DNA from: Chitinophaga polysaccharea | GTDB lineage: Bacteria > Bacteroidota > Bacteroidia > Chitinophagales > Chitinophagaceae | DNA length: 64,000 nt | Reading direction: 5' to 3' | NCBI RefSeq assembly: GCF_902150045.1 | Contig: NZ_CABFVU010000001.1 | Coordinates: forward strand, 2,728,001 to 2,792,000 | Shown here: positions 8,861 to 18,363 of the stretch, piece after piece | How the letters are laid out: the number at the start of each line of letters is the position of its first letter | How positions within the stretch are numbered: position 1 is the first letter of the stretch | The notes under the pieces: model-generated | What the model saw: the letters and a program-made list of their open reading frames with translations, nothing else | Told to the model about the DNA's origin: nothing | The model's database searches: none | Made by a program: the position numbers and the translations under genes

Positions 8861-10654
8861 TTACCAGCTGTATTTATTGTCTGTAATCAGTTTGTCCGCA
8901 ATTCTTCTGCGGGCATCTTTTGCATTAAACGGTTCTGCTTTGGTAAAGCGTTTGAGGCCCAGCAGCATCATACGTTGTTCATCGCCTTCCGCAAACGCAT
9001 TGATAGCGTCTTTACCGGATTTATTGATTCGGTCGGCCGCATCGTAAATGAAGGTGCGTACAATATCGGCCTGCAGGGAAGCGGCGCTTTCACCTTTACT
9101 GTTGATGAGCTTAATGAGGCGAAGCAGCGCGCTTTCAGCCACAAAGGTTTCAATGGCCATATCGGCAATATCCATCAGGATCTCCTGCTCGTTTTCCAGC
9201 TTCACCATCAGTTTCTGCGCGGCGGCGCCGGCAGCCATGAGGATGGCTTTTTTGAAATTAACGATCATCTTCTTTTCCTTACTGAAGGCGCTTTCATCAT
9301 CATTGCCAAAGTCGGGGATGCTCATCAGTTCCTTCATTACGTTCATGGCAGGCGTCATCAGGTCCAGTTTTCCTTTCATGGCACGTTTCAGTGTCATGTC
9401 GAGGGTGAGCAGCCGGTTGATCTCATTGGTGCCTTCAAAGATGCGGTTGATGCGGGAATCGCGGTAGGCTTTTGAAATGATGTATTCATCACTGAAACCG
9501 TTACCGCCATGAATCTGCACGCCTTCATCCACTACATAATCCAATACTTCGGAGCCGTTCACTTTCAGGATGGCGCATTCTACCGCATATTCTTCTGCTG
9601 CTCCAAGCAAAGCTTCATTGAATGGTTTACCTTCTGCCAGCAGTTCCTTTTCTTTTTCATCGATCAGCTGTGCCGTGCGAAAAAGCGCTGATTCCGAAGT
9701 CCAGGTACGGATAGCCATTTCCGCCAGTTTATGTTTGATAGCGCCGAAGTTGGCAATGGGTTGTTTAAACTGTGTGCGGGTATTGGCGTATTGTACGGAG
9801 GTATTGATACATTTTTTGGCGGCGCCCAATGCGGCGGCGCAAAGTTTCAGGCGGCCTATGTTCAGGATGTTGAAGGCAATGAGATGGCCTTTACCGATTA
9901 CGCCCAGCACATTTTCAACGGGCACTTTGGCATCCTGGAAATAGATCTGCCGGGTAGAGGATCCTTTGATCCCCATTTTATGTTCTTCTGCACCAAGTGT
10001 AAAACCGGGTGTTCCCTTATCTACAATAAAGGCGGTGAATTTATCGCCGTCAATTTTCGCAAACACGGTAAACACATCGGCGAAGCCGGAGTTGGTGATC
10101 CAGCTCTTCTGCCCGTTCAGTATATAGTGCTTGCCGTCTTCTGTTAATTTGGCGGTGGTTTTAGCGCCCAAAGCATCGGAGCCGGAATCGGGCTCAGTAA
10201 GGGCGTAGGCACCTTTCATTTCGCCGGTGGCCAGCTTGGGAATATATTTCTGTTTCTGTTCTGCAGTACCAAAATAAAGGATAGGTAAAGAACCGATACC
10301 GGTGTGCGCGGCCATGGCAACGGAGAATGAGTGACCAGCGCCCAGTCCTTCGTTGATAATGGTAGCCGTTACAAAATCTTTACCCAAACCACCGTATTCT
10401 TCCGGGAAAGAAGCGCCCAGCAAGCCTTGTTCGCCGGCTTTTTCCAGCAGCGAGGGCATCAGTCCTTCTTCCAGTTTATCTATCCGCTCTACGATCGGTG
10501 TTATCTCTTTACTGATAAACTGATCTGCCATCTCTTTAATCATCAGCTGCTCTTCCGAAAAATCTTCGGGAGTAAACACTTCCTCAGGAGCACTCTCCTT
10601 AACCAGGAATTCGGCGCCTTTGAGCGCAGTCTTATTTTCAACTGTTGCGTCCAT
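8861..10654 (-). CDS. Acyl-CoA dehydrogenase family protein
   Basis: A 597-residue flavoprotein that introduces the alpha-beta double bond in acyl-CoA during beta-oxidation. It contains the N-terminal helical domain, the middle beta domain (ALTEPDSGSDA, then QKSWITNSG), and the FAD-binding C-terminal domain with QIHGGNGFSDEY and RIFEGTNEINR; the last holds the usual catalytic-Glu segment. About 150 extra C-terminal residues resemble the long (VLCAD-like) subfamily rather than the short ~380-residue type. No thiolase or hydratase gene is adjacent. The start codon ATG at 10654 gives a plausible N-terminus with no signal. Confidence 0.9.
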   Translation of the reverse strand: MDATVENKTALKGAEFLVKESAPEEVFTPEDFSEEQLMIKEMADQFISKEITPIVERIDKLEEGLMPSLLEKAGEQGLLGASFPEEYGGLGKDFVTATIINEGLGAGHSFSVAMAAHTGIGSLPILYFGTAEQKQKYIPKLATGEMKGAYALTEPDSGSDALGAKTTAKLTEDGKHYILNGQKSWITNSGFADVFTVFAKIDGDKFTAFIVDKGTPGFTLGAEEHKMGIKGSSTRQIYFQDAKVPVENVLGVIGKGHLIAFNILNIGRLKLCAAALGAAKKCINTSVQYANTRTQFKQPIANFGAIKHKLAEMAIRTWTSESALFRTAQLIDEKEKELLAEGKPFNEALLGAAEEYAVECAILKVNGSEVLDYVVDEGVQIHGGNGFSDEYIISKAYRDSRINRIFEGTNEINRLLTLDMTLKRAMKGKLDLMTPAMNVMKELMSIPDFGNDDESAFSKEKKMIVNFKKAILMAAGAAAQKLMVKLENEQEILMDIADMAIETFVAESALLRLIKLINSKGESAASLQADIVRTFIYDAADRINKSGKDAINAFAEGDEQRMMLLGLKRFTKAEPFNAKDARRRIADKLITDNKYSW

Positions 10655-11109
10655 GTTGCTGTATTTTTAGTGGTTCTGTAATTTACTGAAAAAAGTATTA
10701 AGCAAAACCGGTCACCGGGAGGGCTAAACTGATTCCCCTGATACCTGCCTGTTAACTTACTGAATGTAAGCCAAATGCGGCATTCCTGTTAAAAGGAAGG
10801 GATTTTTAACAAAAAAAATAAGTTTGGAGGAAGGTTGTAAGCTAATAACGGGATTTTTCTGACAAGGTAATTCTATAGGAAGAAAAAGCCAGGGAATGGA
10901 TACTCCCAGTTTCCACCATATATACGCCATAGTTGCGGCATAGTTGCGCCGGAGATCCCCCGTATCTATTTAGATATGGCGTATTGTCTTCTTTTTAGGA
11001 ATCATAATATAAGCATAGGAGTAAACATCCATCCATTGGCCCCGTTGGTTGCCCTGGATAATCCTTTCCATCGTCATTAGGCATTTATTCAGTATCATTG
11101 TTCCCCTTT
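10655..11109. other. Intergenic region with divergent promoters and an inverted repeat
   Basis: 455 bp between divergent genes with no coding signal. It holds a perfect 10 bp inverted repeat (ATACGCCATA at 10922-10931, TATGGCGTAT at 10975-10984). Inside it the 10-mer CATAGTTGCG is repeated twice in tandem. Confidence 0.5.
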
Positions 11110-11910
11110 ATGCCTGATTTTTATCTGTCATATTTGAAAAGCCGGTTTCATGGCACCGTGGAAGGTGCCGGGGAGGAGCTATTGATCTGTTTACACGGCT
11201 TTGGTGAAAGCGCTGCTCATTTTCGCCCGCTAACCGCTACACTTGGCGATACCTTCACACTGGTGGCGCTGGATATGCCCCTGCATGGCAGCACCCGGTG
11301 GGAGGAGGACCGCGTTTTTGAGAAAAATGACCTGGCAGCGCTGGTGGAAATGATACTGCAGCAACATGGAAAGGAACGTTTTTCCCTGTTGGGCTACAGT
11401 ATGGGAGGGCGTCTTTCCCTGTGCCTGGTGGAAAAAATGGCCGGGCGGATCAACCGTCTCATCCTTGCAGCTGGGGATGGGCTGAGAAATAATCCCTGGC
11501 ATATGTTTGTTACTCAAACTGCTGCCGGAAACAGGCTGTTTAAATACAATACATATCATCCACGGCTGTTTTTTACGTTATTACATACATGGAGAAAACT
11601 GGGATTGCTAAATCAGAGTGTATATAAATTTGCGTTGCACCGTATGAATGAACCGGGGAAAAGGGAATTGGTGTACAATGTATGGACCAATCTGCGCAGA
11701 ATGATGCCGGATAAAAAGCAGTGTAAACAATTATTAGCCAGATATAACGTTCTAACTCTCCTGATATTCGGGAAATATGATCGTGTAATTCCACCTGTAC
11801 TGGGCACCCGCTTTGCGGATGGTTCCTTTCCCTGTAAAATACTGGTAATGGAAAAAGGGCATCAGCTGATATCCGATCAGCTGGGGCTTATCATCAAAAC
11901 AAATCTTTAA
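11110..11910 (+). CDS. Alpha/beta fold hydrolase
   Basis: A 266-residue cytosolic serine hydrolase. The oxyanion-hole motif LICLHGFGES is followed by the nucleophile elbow GYSMGG, an Asp in FGKYDRVIP and a His in EKGHQLIS, giving a full Ser-Asp-His triad. I chose the ATG at 11110 rather than the TTG at 11098 because it gives a typical start (MPDFYLSYLK) and costs no conserved residues. The gene ends 5 bp before the glycosyltransferase gene, so the two are probably cotranscribed. The substrate is not readable. Confidence 0.85.
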   Translation: MPDFYLSYLKSRFHGTVEGAGEELLICLHGFGESAAHFRPLTATLGDTFTLVALDMPLHGSTRWEEDRVFEKNDLAALVEMILQQHGKERFSLLGYSMGGRLSLCLVEKMAGRINRLILAAGDGLRNNPWHMFVTQTAAGNRLFKYNTYHPRLFFTLLHTWRKLGLLNQSVYKFALHRMNEPGKRELVYNVWTNLRRMMPDKKQCKQLLARYNVLTLLIFGKYDRVIPPVLGTRFADGSFPCKILVMEKGHQLISDQLGLIIKTNL

Positions 11911-11915
11911 CCTGG

Positions 11916-13058
11916 ATGTATCTTTTTGTAATTATACTATTGGTGTTGGCTTTAGGGTATGGTATACTGATGCTGTGGTATACCCTGGGCTGGAAGCGCC
12001 TGAAAAGGTTTTCTCCTGCAGCGCCATCGGCCTGCCATACTTCCGTTACAGTGATCATTCCTGCCCGGAATGAAGCAGCCAACCTTCCAGCCCTGCTGGA
12101 AGCGTTGAAACGCCAGACCTATAATCCTGTCCTGCTGGAAATAATTGTGATAGATGATTTTTCAACAGATAATACTGCTGCTGTGGTGAGCAATTTCCCG
12201 GCAGCAAATGTTCATTTGCTGGAATTAAGGCAATATCTCAATGAAGAAGAACGGCTGAACTCTTTCAAGAAAAAAGCCATAGAAATCGCTGTCTCAAAAG
12301 CTACCGGCGACCTTATTGTAACCACAGATGCTGACTGTGTAATGGGACCGCGCTGGATTGAAACACTGGTGCAGTTTTACGAACATCATCAACCTAAATT
12401 CATTGCCGCACCGGTGAGCTTCTATAAAGAACATAACTTTTTCAAGAGATTGCAATCGCTCGATTTCATGACCATGCAGGGGATCACCGGCGCTGCGGCG
12501 CAACTGGCCTCCGGTACCATGTGTAACGGCGCTAACCTCGCCTATGAGAAAAAGGCATTCCTGGAAGTGGGAGGTTTTACAGGCATCGATAATATTGCCT
12601 CCGGCGATGATATGCTGCTGATGTATAAAATTTACAGCGCATATCCTGATAAGGTGAGTTACCTGAAATGTGAAGACGCTGTAGTGCGTACCCTGGCCGT
12701 AGATACCTTCAGGGATTTCATGAACCAGCGGATCCGCTGGTCGTCGAAGGCAGATAAGTATGAAGATAAAAGGCTTACCTGGGTACTGCTGCTGGTATAC
12801 CTGTTTAACGCAGGTTTGTTGTCGCTGGCGGTAATAGCGGTGTTCCTGCCGGTATGGTGGCCGTGGTTCCTTATCATCATGCTGTTTAAAATAACCCTTG
12901 AACTTTATTTCCTGCTTCCCGTAGCGAAGTTTTTTAATAAAACAGAACTGCTGTTGTGGTTTATTCCCGGGCAGATATTTCATATTCCTTATATTGTTGT
13001 TGCCGGGTGGCTTGGGAAGTTTGGTAGTTATCAGTGGAAAGGCCGGCAGGTTAATTAA
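11916..13058 (+). CDS. Membrane-bound glycosyltransferase family 2 protein
   Basis: A 380-residue processive-type GT2. A transmembrane helix at about 2-24 is followed by the GT-A domain starting VTVIIPARNEAAN, with the nucleotide-sugar Asp pair in IDDFSTDN and the TTDADC motif. The acceptor-site motif QRIRW is at about residue 271. At least two membrane helices follow in the C-terminal third. This layout is shared with enzymes that glycosylate lipid or polysaccharide acceptors at the inner membrane. It follows the alpha/beta hydrolase by 5 bp and precedes the OppC-type permease by about 20 bp. Confidence 0.88.
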   Translation: MYLFVIILLVLALGYGILMLWYTLGWKRLKRFSPAAPSACHTSVTVIIPARNEAANLPALLEALKRQTYNPVLLEIIVIDDFSTDNTAAVVSNFPAANVHLLELRQYLNEEERLNSFKKKAIEIAVSKATGDLIVTTDADCVMGPRWIETLVQFYEHHQPKFIAAPVSFYKEHNFFKRLQSLDFMTMQGITGAAAQLASGTMCNGANLAYEKKAFLEVGGFTGIDNIASGDDMLLMYKIYSAYPDKVSYLKCEDAVVRTLAVDTFRDFMNQRIRWSSKADKYEDKRLTWVLLLVYLFNAGLLSLAVIAVFLPVWWPWFLIIMLFKITLELYFLLPVAKFFNKTELLLWFIPGQIFHIPYIVVAGWLGKFGSYQWKGRQVN

Positions 13059-13079
13059 ATCCTGGTTCTTTTGTCAGAT

Positions 13080-14201
13080 ATGCAGCCTTACTGGAAAAAA
13101 TTATACCGTAACAAAGGTGCGGTGGCCGGTTTACTGGTGATCGCCATTGCTGTGTTTATCAGTATTACCGCCTATTTTATTGCACCGGATCATACGCCCA
13201 ATGCCAATAGGATGGTGCTGGAAATAGAAGGCCAGCATCCTGGATTCCGGATCCATATGCTGGCGGTCTGGAAAGAACAGCCGGTACAAAAAGGAGCTGT
13301 TTATCGGCGGTTGCTATACGGCCAGGAATCTGATTTTACCTGGATCCCCATCCGTTCCTGGCAGTTCAGGGACAGCGTGCTGGTGGTACAGCATTATGTA
13401 GATGAATCTACCAGCAGGGAGGAAACCTACTTCCTGGCAAAGGTCTGGTATGCTGCTCCGCCGGATCATCCGCTGTCGTCAGAAGCATTACAGGAGAATA
13501 TACAGAAGGAAAGGATCTTCTCCCGTACTTACTGGCTGGGCACCGACAAATTTGGCCGGGATATCCTGAGCCGGCTGCTGATTGGCACACGGGTGAGCTT
13601 AGGGGTAGGTTGTATCGCCGTAGTCATTTCCCTCAGTATTGGAGTGCTGCTGGGTGCTATTGCCGGTTATTTCAAAGGGCGTACAGATGATGTGGTGATG
13701 TGGCTGGTGAACGTAGTATGGTCTATGCCAACGCTGCTGCTGGTATTTGCGCTCACCCTGGCGCTGGGAAAAGGGTTCTGGCAGGTGTTTATCGCTGTAG
13801 GACTTACCATGTGGGTAGGTGTGGCCCGTATTATCCGCGGACAGGTACTGGCTATCCGGGAGCTGGAGTATGTGGAAGCCGCCAGGGCATTGGGTTACGG
13901 GCATGTGCGCATCATCGTTAAACATATTTTACCCAACATCATGGGGCCGGTAATGGTAGTAGCCGCGGGTAATTTTGCCACCGCTATTGTAGTGGAGGCC
14001 GGGCTCAGTTTCCTGGGGGTAGGTGTGCAGCCGCCGCAGCCTTCCTGGGGACTGATGATCAAAGAGAACTACAATTTCATTATTACGCATAATCCCCTGC
14101 TGGCGCTGGCGCCGGGTATAGCCATTATGCTTTTGGTGCTGGCTTTCAACCTGTTAGGCAATGGGCTGAGAGATGCGCTGGATGTGAGAAGTAAAATTTG
14201 A
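13080..14201 (+). CDS. ABC transporter permease (OppC/DppC type)
   Basis: A 373-residue inner-membrane permease of the peptide/nickel importer class. TM1 (about 17-38) is followed by an extracytoplasmic segment of roughly 110 residues, then LGTDKFGRDILSRLL and five more TM helices. The EAA loop EAARALGYGHVRIIVKHILP is clear. I chose the ATG at 13080; a TTG nine bases upstream is also possible. No ATPase, second permease or solute-binding protein gene lies nearby, so the partners must be encoded elsewhere. The long segment after TM1 is common in Bacteroidota OppC proteins but longer than in E. coli OppC. Confidence 0.88.
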   Translation: MQPYWKKLYRNKGAVAGLLVIAIAVFISITAYFIAPDHTPNANRMVLEIEGQHPGFRIHMLAVWKEQPVQKGAVYRRLLYGQESDFTWIPIRSWQFRDSVLVVQHYVDESTSREETYFLAKVWYAAPPDHPLSSEALQENIQKERIFSRTYWLGTDKFGRDILSRLLIGTRVSLGVGCIAVVISLSIGVLLGAIAGYFKGRTDDVVMWLVNVVWSMPTLLLVFALTLALGKGFWQVFIAVGLTMWVGVARIIRGQVLAIRELEYVEAARALGYGHVRIIVKHILPNIMGPVMVVAAGNFATAIVVEAGLSFLGVGVQPPQPSWGLMIKENYNFIITHNPLLALAPGIAIMLLVLAFNLLGNGLRDALDVRSKI

Positions 14202-14247
14202 TTTGTATATTAAAAAAAGCTAATTTCATGCTCCTATAACTGGAAAT

Positions 14248-14679
14248 ATGTTATTGAAAACCTGTCTCCCTGCCTTCTTAGCTATTTCAATGCTCACTTT
14301 TTCTTCCTGTAAAAAGAAGAAAAAAGATAATCCTGCACCAAATACACAGGAAGAAACACTGGCTTTTGAGCTGCCCGATGTGCAGGTAGGAAAGTATAAT
14401 ATGGTACAGGACAGCACTTATGCGCTGAAAGTGAATGTTACCAGCAAACTGCCTGACAAAGGGGTAAAGGTAACGTTGAATGTAGCCACAGAAACGGGTC
14501 TTATTCCTTTGCCGCAGGATGATATAGCCGATATTAAAACGACTCCTTTTACCATAACGCTCCGTCATCTGAAGCCGTTGAAAACATACGAGGTAACTAT
14601 CAGGCTGGCTTCCCTGGGAAACACCGGTAATGTAACTCCTCCGCAGGTATTTTATCTCACCAATAAATCTGCAGAATAG
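14248..14679 (+). CDS. Small hypothetical lipoprotein
   Basis: A 143-residue protein with a lipoprotein signal. A hydrophobic segment is followed by a lipobox ending in LTFSSC at about residue 24, then a Lys-rich stretch and an acidic, Ser/Thr-rich linker. The mature part is beta-rich and resembles a single immunoglobulin- or fibronectin-like domain, but I recognise no named family. The lysines after the lipidated Cys do not match the Bacteroidota surface-export signal, so it probably faces the periplasm. It stands alone between the permease gene and a glycosyltransferase gene. Confidence 0.65.
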   Translation: MLLKTCLPAFLAISMLTFSSCKKKKKDNPAPNTQEETLAFELPDVQVGKYNMVQDSTYALKVNVTSKLPDKGVKVTLNVATETGLIPLPQDDIADIKTTPFTITLRHLKPLKTYEVTIRLASLGNTGNVTPPQVFYLTNKSAE

Positions 14680-14754
14680 CCGGGCAATTAAAATCCGCCT
14701 GTCCCGAATCTAAAATTGTGTAGGTTTGCAAGCTCGCAGACAAAGGAATCGTTT

Positions 14755-15894
14755 ATGCAAATTGCTGTTAATGCCGCTTGTTTACGACAGGACATGCCTG
14801 CCGATACCGGGAAGGTGGCAACGGAAATAATACTGGCGATGTGCCGGCAGCAGCCTGCCCATCAGTTCACATTGTTTTTCGATGGAAAAATACCTGCCGG
14901 CCTGAAAGTACCGGCAAACGTAACCAACGTGGTGTTGCCGCTGAAAGGCAATAAGCCCTGGCACTTGTACTGGTGGCAGGAGTGGCAGCTGGTAAGGGCT
15001 ATGAAGCCTTTCCGGCCGGATTTGTTCCTGGGCCTGGATGGAACGCTTCCTTTACGCAGCAGGATCCCGGCGGCATTGCTGCTGAGAGACCTTTCTTTTT
15101 TGCGGGACGCGGGTTTACAGCCAGCTGCGCAACAGCGGTCGCTGAAAAAGAATATCACGAAATACCTGGACCGGGCACGGCGTATAGCCGTACTGTCCAA
15201 CGCTGCGGAGGAAGAGCTGCTGCGTTATGAGCCCGGTGTAAAAGATAAACTGACCCGGCTGGAAACAGGTATCAGCGAGCTTTACAGGCCGCTGGACTGG
15301 GAGGAGCGGGAAACGGTGAAAAGGGCTTTTGCAGGAGGAGCAGAATATTTCCTGGTAACAGGCAGCCTGCATCCCCGGAATAATATTATACCGGTACTGA
15401 AAGCGTTTTCGGCGCTGAAGAAACGGCAGCGCAGCAATATCAGGTTGGTACTGGCAGGTAGCGTAACCCCTGCAGGAGCAGAAATTGCTACCGCCTTACA
15501 GAGTTATAAGTTCCGGCAGGATGTGGTATGTATTGAAGATGCGGATGAAGAAACGCTTGCCCGGCTTACCGGTGGGGCTTATGCCCTCGTATATCCGTCG
15601 AGGTTTGAAGGACTGGCCTTACCCATCTATGCTGCGCACCGGTGCGAAGTACCGGTGATTGCGCTGGAAGGAGCCGCCGCAAGGGAGGCTGGCGGAGATG
15701 CAGTACTATATGCCGACCCTGCAAGTTTGGATGACCTGTCTGAGAAAATGAGTCTTTTGTATAAAGATGAACAATTAAGATCCCGTTTGCTGGCTAAGGT
15801 CCCTGCAGCGAAGCCTTTCAGCAGCTGGGAACATGCTGCGGAACAGTGGTGGGAACAGCTCACCGGCACTGCTTTTTCCAAAATCAGCAAATGA
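14755..15894 (+). CDS. Glycosyltransferase family 1/4 (GT-B) protein
   Basis: A 379-residue GT-B glycosyltransferase. The C-terminal donor domain has FLVTGSLHPRNNI, LVLAGS, and the nucleotide-sugar segment ALVYPSRFEGLALPIYAAHRC with the E-x7-E-like pattern (FEGLALPIYA). I chose ATG 14755 because the protein then begins MQIAVNAACL, the expected first beta strand; the in-frame TTG at 14716 only adds unrelated residues. It should transfer a sugar to a cell-envelope acceptor, substrate unknown. It lies 20-30 bp upstream of gldC. Confidence 0.85.
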   Translation: MQIAVNAACLRQDMPADTGKVATEIILAMCRQQPAHQFTLFFDGKIPAGLKVPANVTNVVLPLKGNKPWHLYWWQEWQLVRAMKPFRPDLFLGLDGTLPLRSRIPAALLLRDLSFLRDAGLQPAAQQRSLKKNITKYLDRARRIAVLSNAAEEELLRYEPGVKDKLTRLETGISELYRPLDWEERETVKRAFAGGAEYFLVTGSLHPRNNIIPVLKAFSALKKRQRSNIRLVLAGSVTPAGAEIATALQSYKFRQDVVCIEDADEETLARLTGGAYALVYPSRFEGLALPIYAAHRCEVPVIALEGAAAREAGGDAVLYADPASLDDLSEKMSLLYKDEQLRSRLLAKVPAAKPFSSWEHAAEQWWEQLTGTAFSKISK

Positions 15895-15923
15895 TGGCTA
15901 TTTTTGCGCTTTAATTGAAAATC

Positions 15924-16277
15924 ATGAGTAAAGTATCTACCATAAAGATCCAGGTTGGACTGGACGATCAGAAAGTGCCCGAATCAATAGAGTGGAGCGC
16001 TACAGACAACAAAGACGAACGGATGATCAAGGCCAAAGGTATGATCGTATCTTTCTGGGACCCTGCAGAAAAAGCAGCGCTGCGTATTGACCTGTGGACA
16101 AAAGACATGATGGTGGATGAAATGGCCGACTTCTTTTTCCAGACCATGATGACGATGGCCGATACCTACGGTAGGGCTACTCCCTATAAAGACCAGGCCG
16201 ACGATATGCGCGCTTTTGCCAAGGATTTCTTTAAGAAATTCCAGGACAAACAAGCGGCAGAAGAAGCAGGAAAATAA
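15924..16277 (+). CDS. gldC: Gliding motility protein GldC
   Basis: A 117-residue cytosolic protein matching GldC of Bacteroidota gliding bacteria. It has the pattern STIKIQVGLDDQKVPESIEW, a central SFWDPAEKAALRIDLWTKDM, and a C-terminal helix rich in Lys and Asp. GldC supports gliding in Flavobacterium johnsoniae, where gldB is adjacent. Here no gldB neighbour is present and the gene sits between a glycosyltransferase and a YqeY-domain gene. ATG 15924 is preferred over the TTG at 15915. Confidence 0.88.
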   Translation: MSKVSTIKIQVGLDDQKVPESIEWSATDNKDERMIKAKGMIVSFWDPAEKAALRIDLWTKDMMVDEMADFFFQTMMTMADTYGRATPYKDQADDMRAFAKDFFKKFQDKQAAEEAGK

Positions 16278-16295
16278 TCCATTAAACCTAACCAT

Positions 16296-16748
16296 ATGTC
16301 ATTAGAATTAAATATCAACGCAGAGATCAAAGCTGCGATGCTGGGTAAAAAGGAAGCTGACCTGCGCGCATTGCGTGCCATTAAAGCAGCGATCCTTGTG
16401 GCTAAAACAGCAGAAGGCGCCAGTGGCGACCTTTCAGAGGCAGAGGAATCCAAACTGCTGCAAAAGTTGGCAAAGCAAAGGAAAGACTCCCTGGAAATTT
16501 TCCGCACCCAGAACCGTGAAGACCTTGCAGTGAAAGAAGAAGAGGAACTGGCAGTGATTGAGCGCTTTCTTCCCAAACAAATGGATGAAGCAGAATTACG
16601 TACAGCCATTACTGATATTATCGCTTCCACCGGCGCCAGCTCACCTGCGGATATGGGTAAGGTAATGGGAGTTGCCACCAAACAACTGGCCGGTAAAGCA
16701 GATGGAAAAGCAATTTCCGCCCTGGTGAAAGAACTGCTTACTAAATAG
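16296..16748 (+). CDS. GatB/YqeY domain-containing protein
   Basis: A 150-residue helical protein equal to the stand-alone YqeY family, related to the C-terminal tRNA-binding domain of GatB. Typical features are the start LNAEIKAAMLGKKEADLRALRAI-like region, the central basic RKDSLEIF segment, and the C-terminal helix ALVKELL. The function is not well defined; an RNA- or tRNA-linked role is inferred from the GatB tail. It follows gldC by 18 bp and probably shares its transcript. Confidence 0.88.
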   Translation: MSLELNINAEIKAAMLGKKEADLRALRAIKAAILVAKTAEGASGDLSEAEESKLLQKLAKQRKDSLEIFRTQNREDLAVKEEEELAVIERFLPKQMDEAELRTAITDIIASTGASSPADMGKVMGVATKQLAGKADGKAISALVKELLTK

Positions 16749-16754
16749 TGCTGT

Positions 16755-16837
16755 CTGGTATTTAACTGGCTGAAAAGTGGACAATGGGCAGATAAGCATC
16801 TCCCTGAAAACAAAAAAATCAGGTAGTTAAATACCAG
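16755..16837. repeat. Perfect 13 bp inverted repeat around a 57 bp loop
   Basis: CTGGTATTTAACT (16755-16767) and AGTTAAATACCAG (16825-16837) frame most of the gap between the YqeY gene and cvpA. It may be an RNA stem, an operator pair or a small decayed mobile repeat. Confidence 0.5.
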
Positions 16838-16855
16838 ATTCCCTATATTTCTATC

Positions 16856-17398
16856 ATGCCTATAGATATTATTTTTGCTATCATCATGGTTTTTGCCATT
16901 TACCGCGGATATACCCGTGGGTTGATAGTAGCCTTATTTTCTCTGGTAGCCGCTATATTGGGACTGGCGGCAGCTCTGAAACTAACCGCAATTACCGCAT
17001 TATATGTACAGGAGCATTGGGAAATGCATTCCCGCTGGCTGCCTGTGATCTGTTTCGTATGCCTGTTCCTGGGAGTAATACTGCTCGTAAGGTTAGGGGC
17101 CGGCGCATTGCAGAAATTAGTGGAACTGGTAATGTTGGGCTGGCTGAATAAACTCGGCGGAATCCTGTTGTATAGCGTTATATTTATAATAATTTACAGT
17201 GTAGTGCTATGGATGGCTAACCAGGTATACTGGCTGAGCCCCGAAACAAAGCTCCAGTCTGTGGTATATCCCTATATAGAGAATATCGGCCCGTGGGTAT
17301 TGGATCATATGGGAAGTGTGATCCCGGTTTTTAAGAATATGTTCACCGAATTGCAGTCTTTTTTTGAACAGGCAGCCCGGCATATTCAACCTGGGTAA
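16856..17398 (+). CDS. CvpA family protein
   Basis: A 180-residue inner-membrane protein of the CvpA family, named for colicin V production in E. coli. Four hydrophobic helices are visible. The N-terminus has the family pattern DIIFAIIMVFAIYRGYTRGL. The function in Bacteroidota is not established; envelope homeostasis is the usual suggestion. The start ATG at 16856 follows a 107 bp gap with a large inverted repeat. An alpha/beta hydrolase gene follows about 70 bp downstream. Confidence 0.82.
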   Translation: MPIDIIFAIIMVFAIYRGYTRGLIVALFSLVAAILGLAAALKLTAITALYVQEHWEMHSRWLPVICFVCLFLGVILLVRLGAGALQKLVELVMLGWLNKLGGILLYSVIFIIIYSVVLWMANQVYWLSPETKLQSVVYPYIENIGPWVLDHMGSVIPVFKNMFTELQSFFEQAARHIQPG

Positions 17399-17469
17399 CT
17401 CGTTCCAAAGATTATTTAGATTAATAAAAAGAATTATTTTAGCGTAAAATTGACTTTCAAGATTTGGCA

Positions 17470-18246
17470 ATGGATTACGAAATCAAAACACAGGGTAAGT
17501 TTAATTTTATAGAAGAAGGAGAAGGAGAACCGCTGGTATTATTGCATGGACTTTTTGGTGCTTTGAGCAATTTCTCGCACATGATTGAATATTTCCGGCA
17601 ATATAACAAGGTTGTGATCCCGATGTTACCCCTGTACGATTTAAACATCCTGGAAACATCGGTAGGCGGCCTGGCCAAATACGTACATAAGTTTATTGAA
17701 GCCAGGGGATACAAAAATGTGCACCTGCTGGGCAATTCACTTGGAGGTCACGTGGCCCTTGTATACCTGTTGAAACACCCTGAAGCACCCGTAAAATCCC
17801 TGATCCTTACCGGCAGCTCAGGCCTGTTCGAAAACGGAATGGGTGAAACCTATCCTAAACGCGGCGACTATGAGTACATCCGCAAAAAAGCAGAACTTAC
17901 TTTCTATGATCCGAAAATAGCTACCAAAGAACTGGTAGACGAAATGTTTGAGATAGTGAACAACCGCCTGAAAGTGATCAAGATCATCACACTGGCGAAA
18001 TCAGCCATCCGCCACAACCTCGGAGATGAACTGAAAGATATCCAGCAACCAACCTTACTGATATGGGGCCAGAATGATACGGTTACACCTCCTATGGTTG
18101 GCGAAGAATTTAAAAAACTGATACCTAATTCTGAACTGCAGTTTATTGATAAGTGCGGCCACGCTCCCATGATGGAGGTACCGGAAGAATTCAATAAGAT
18201 CCTGCACGCTTTCCTGGAAAAACTAAAGCTTCAACCTGCCAGTTAA
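17470..18246 (+). CDS. Alpha/beta fold hydrolase
   Basis: A 258-residue serine hydrolase of the alpha/beta fold. It shows VLLHGLFGAL (oxyanion region), the nucleophile elbow GNSLGGH, the acid in WGQNDTVTPP and the catalytic His in CGHAPMMEVPEEF, so the triad is intact. The pattern is like haloalkane dehalogenase/epoxide hydrolase or BioH-like enzymes, but the substrate is not decidable. ATG 17470 is preferred over the TTG six bases upstream. In Chitinophagaceae a hydrolase of this type is often next to the CBS-nadK-bamA block, as here. Confidence 0.85.
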   Translation: MDYEIKTQGKFNFIEEGEGEPLVLLHGLFGALSNFSHMIEYFRQYNKVVIPMLPLYDLNILETSVGGLAKYVHKFIEARGYKNVHLLGNSLGGHVALVYLLKHPEAPVKSLILTGSSGLFENGMGETYPKRGDYEYIRKKAELTFYDPKIATKELVDEMFEIVNNRLKVIKIITLAKSAIRHNLGDELKDIQQPTLLIWGQNDTVTPPMVGEEFKKLIPNSELQFIDKCGHAPMMEVPEEFNKILHAFLEKLKLQPAS

Positions 18247-18363
18247 ACCGGCACTCTTAAGGCAGCTCTGCAACTGTGCTCACAGGCGCAGTGATTTCGC
18301 GTACATGTAATTTCTTTTTCTGTTGGCATATTCTTTACTATTATTGTATCAGAATACGCTAAC

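Noticed and set aside
8858..10147. Several plus-strand ORFs over the acyl-CoA dehydrogenase gene
   Set aside because: They are shadows; the minus-strand frame shows all the acyl-CoA dehydrogenase motifs without a break.
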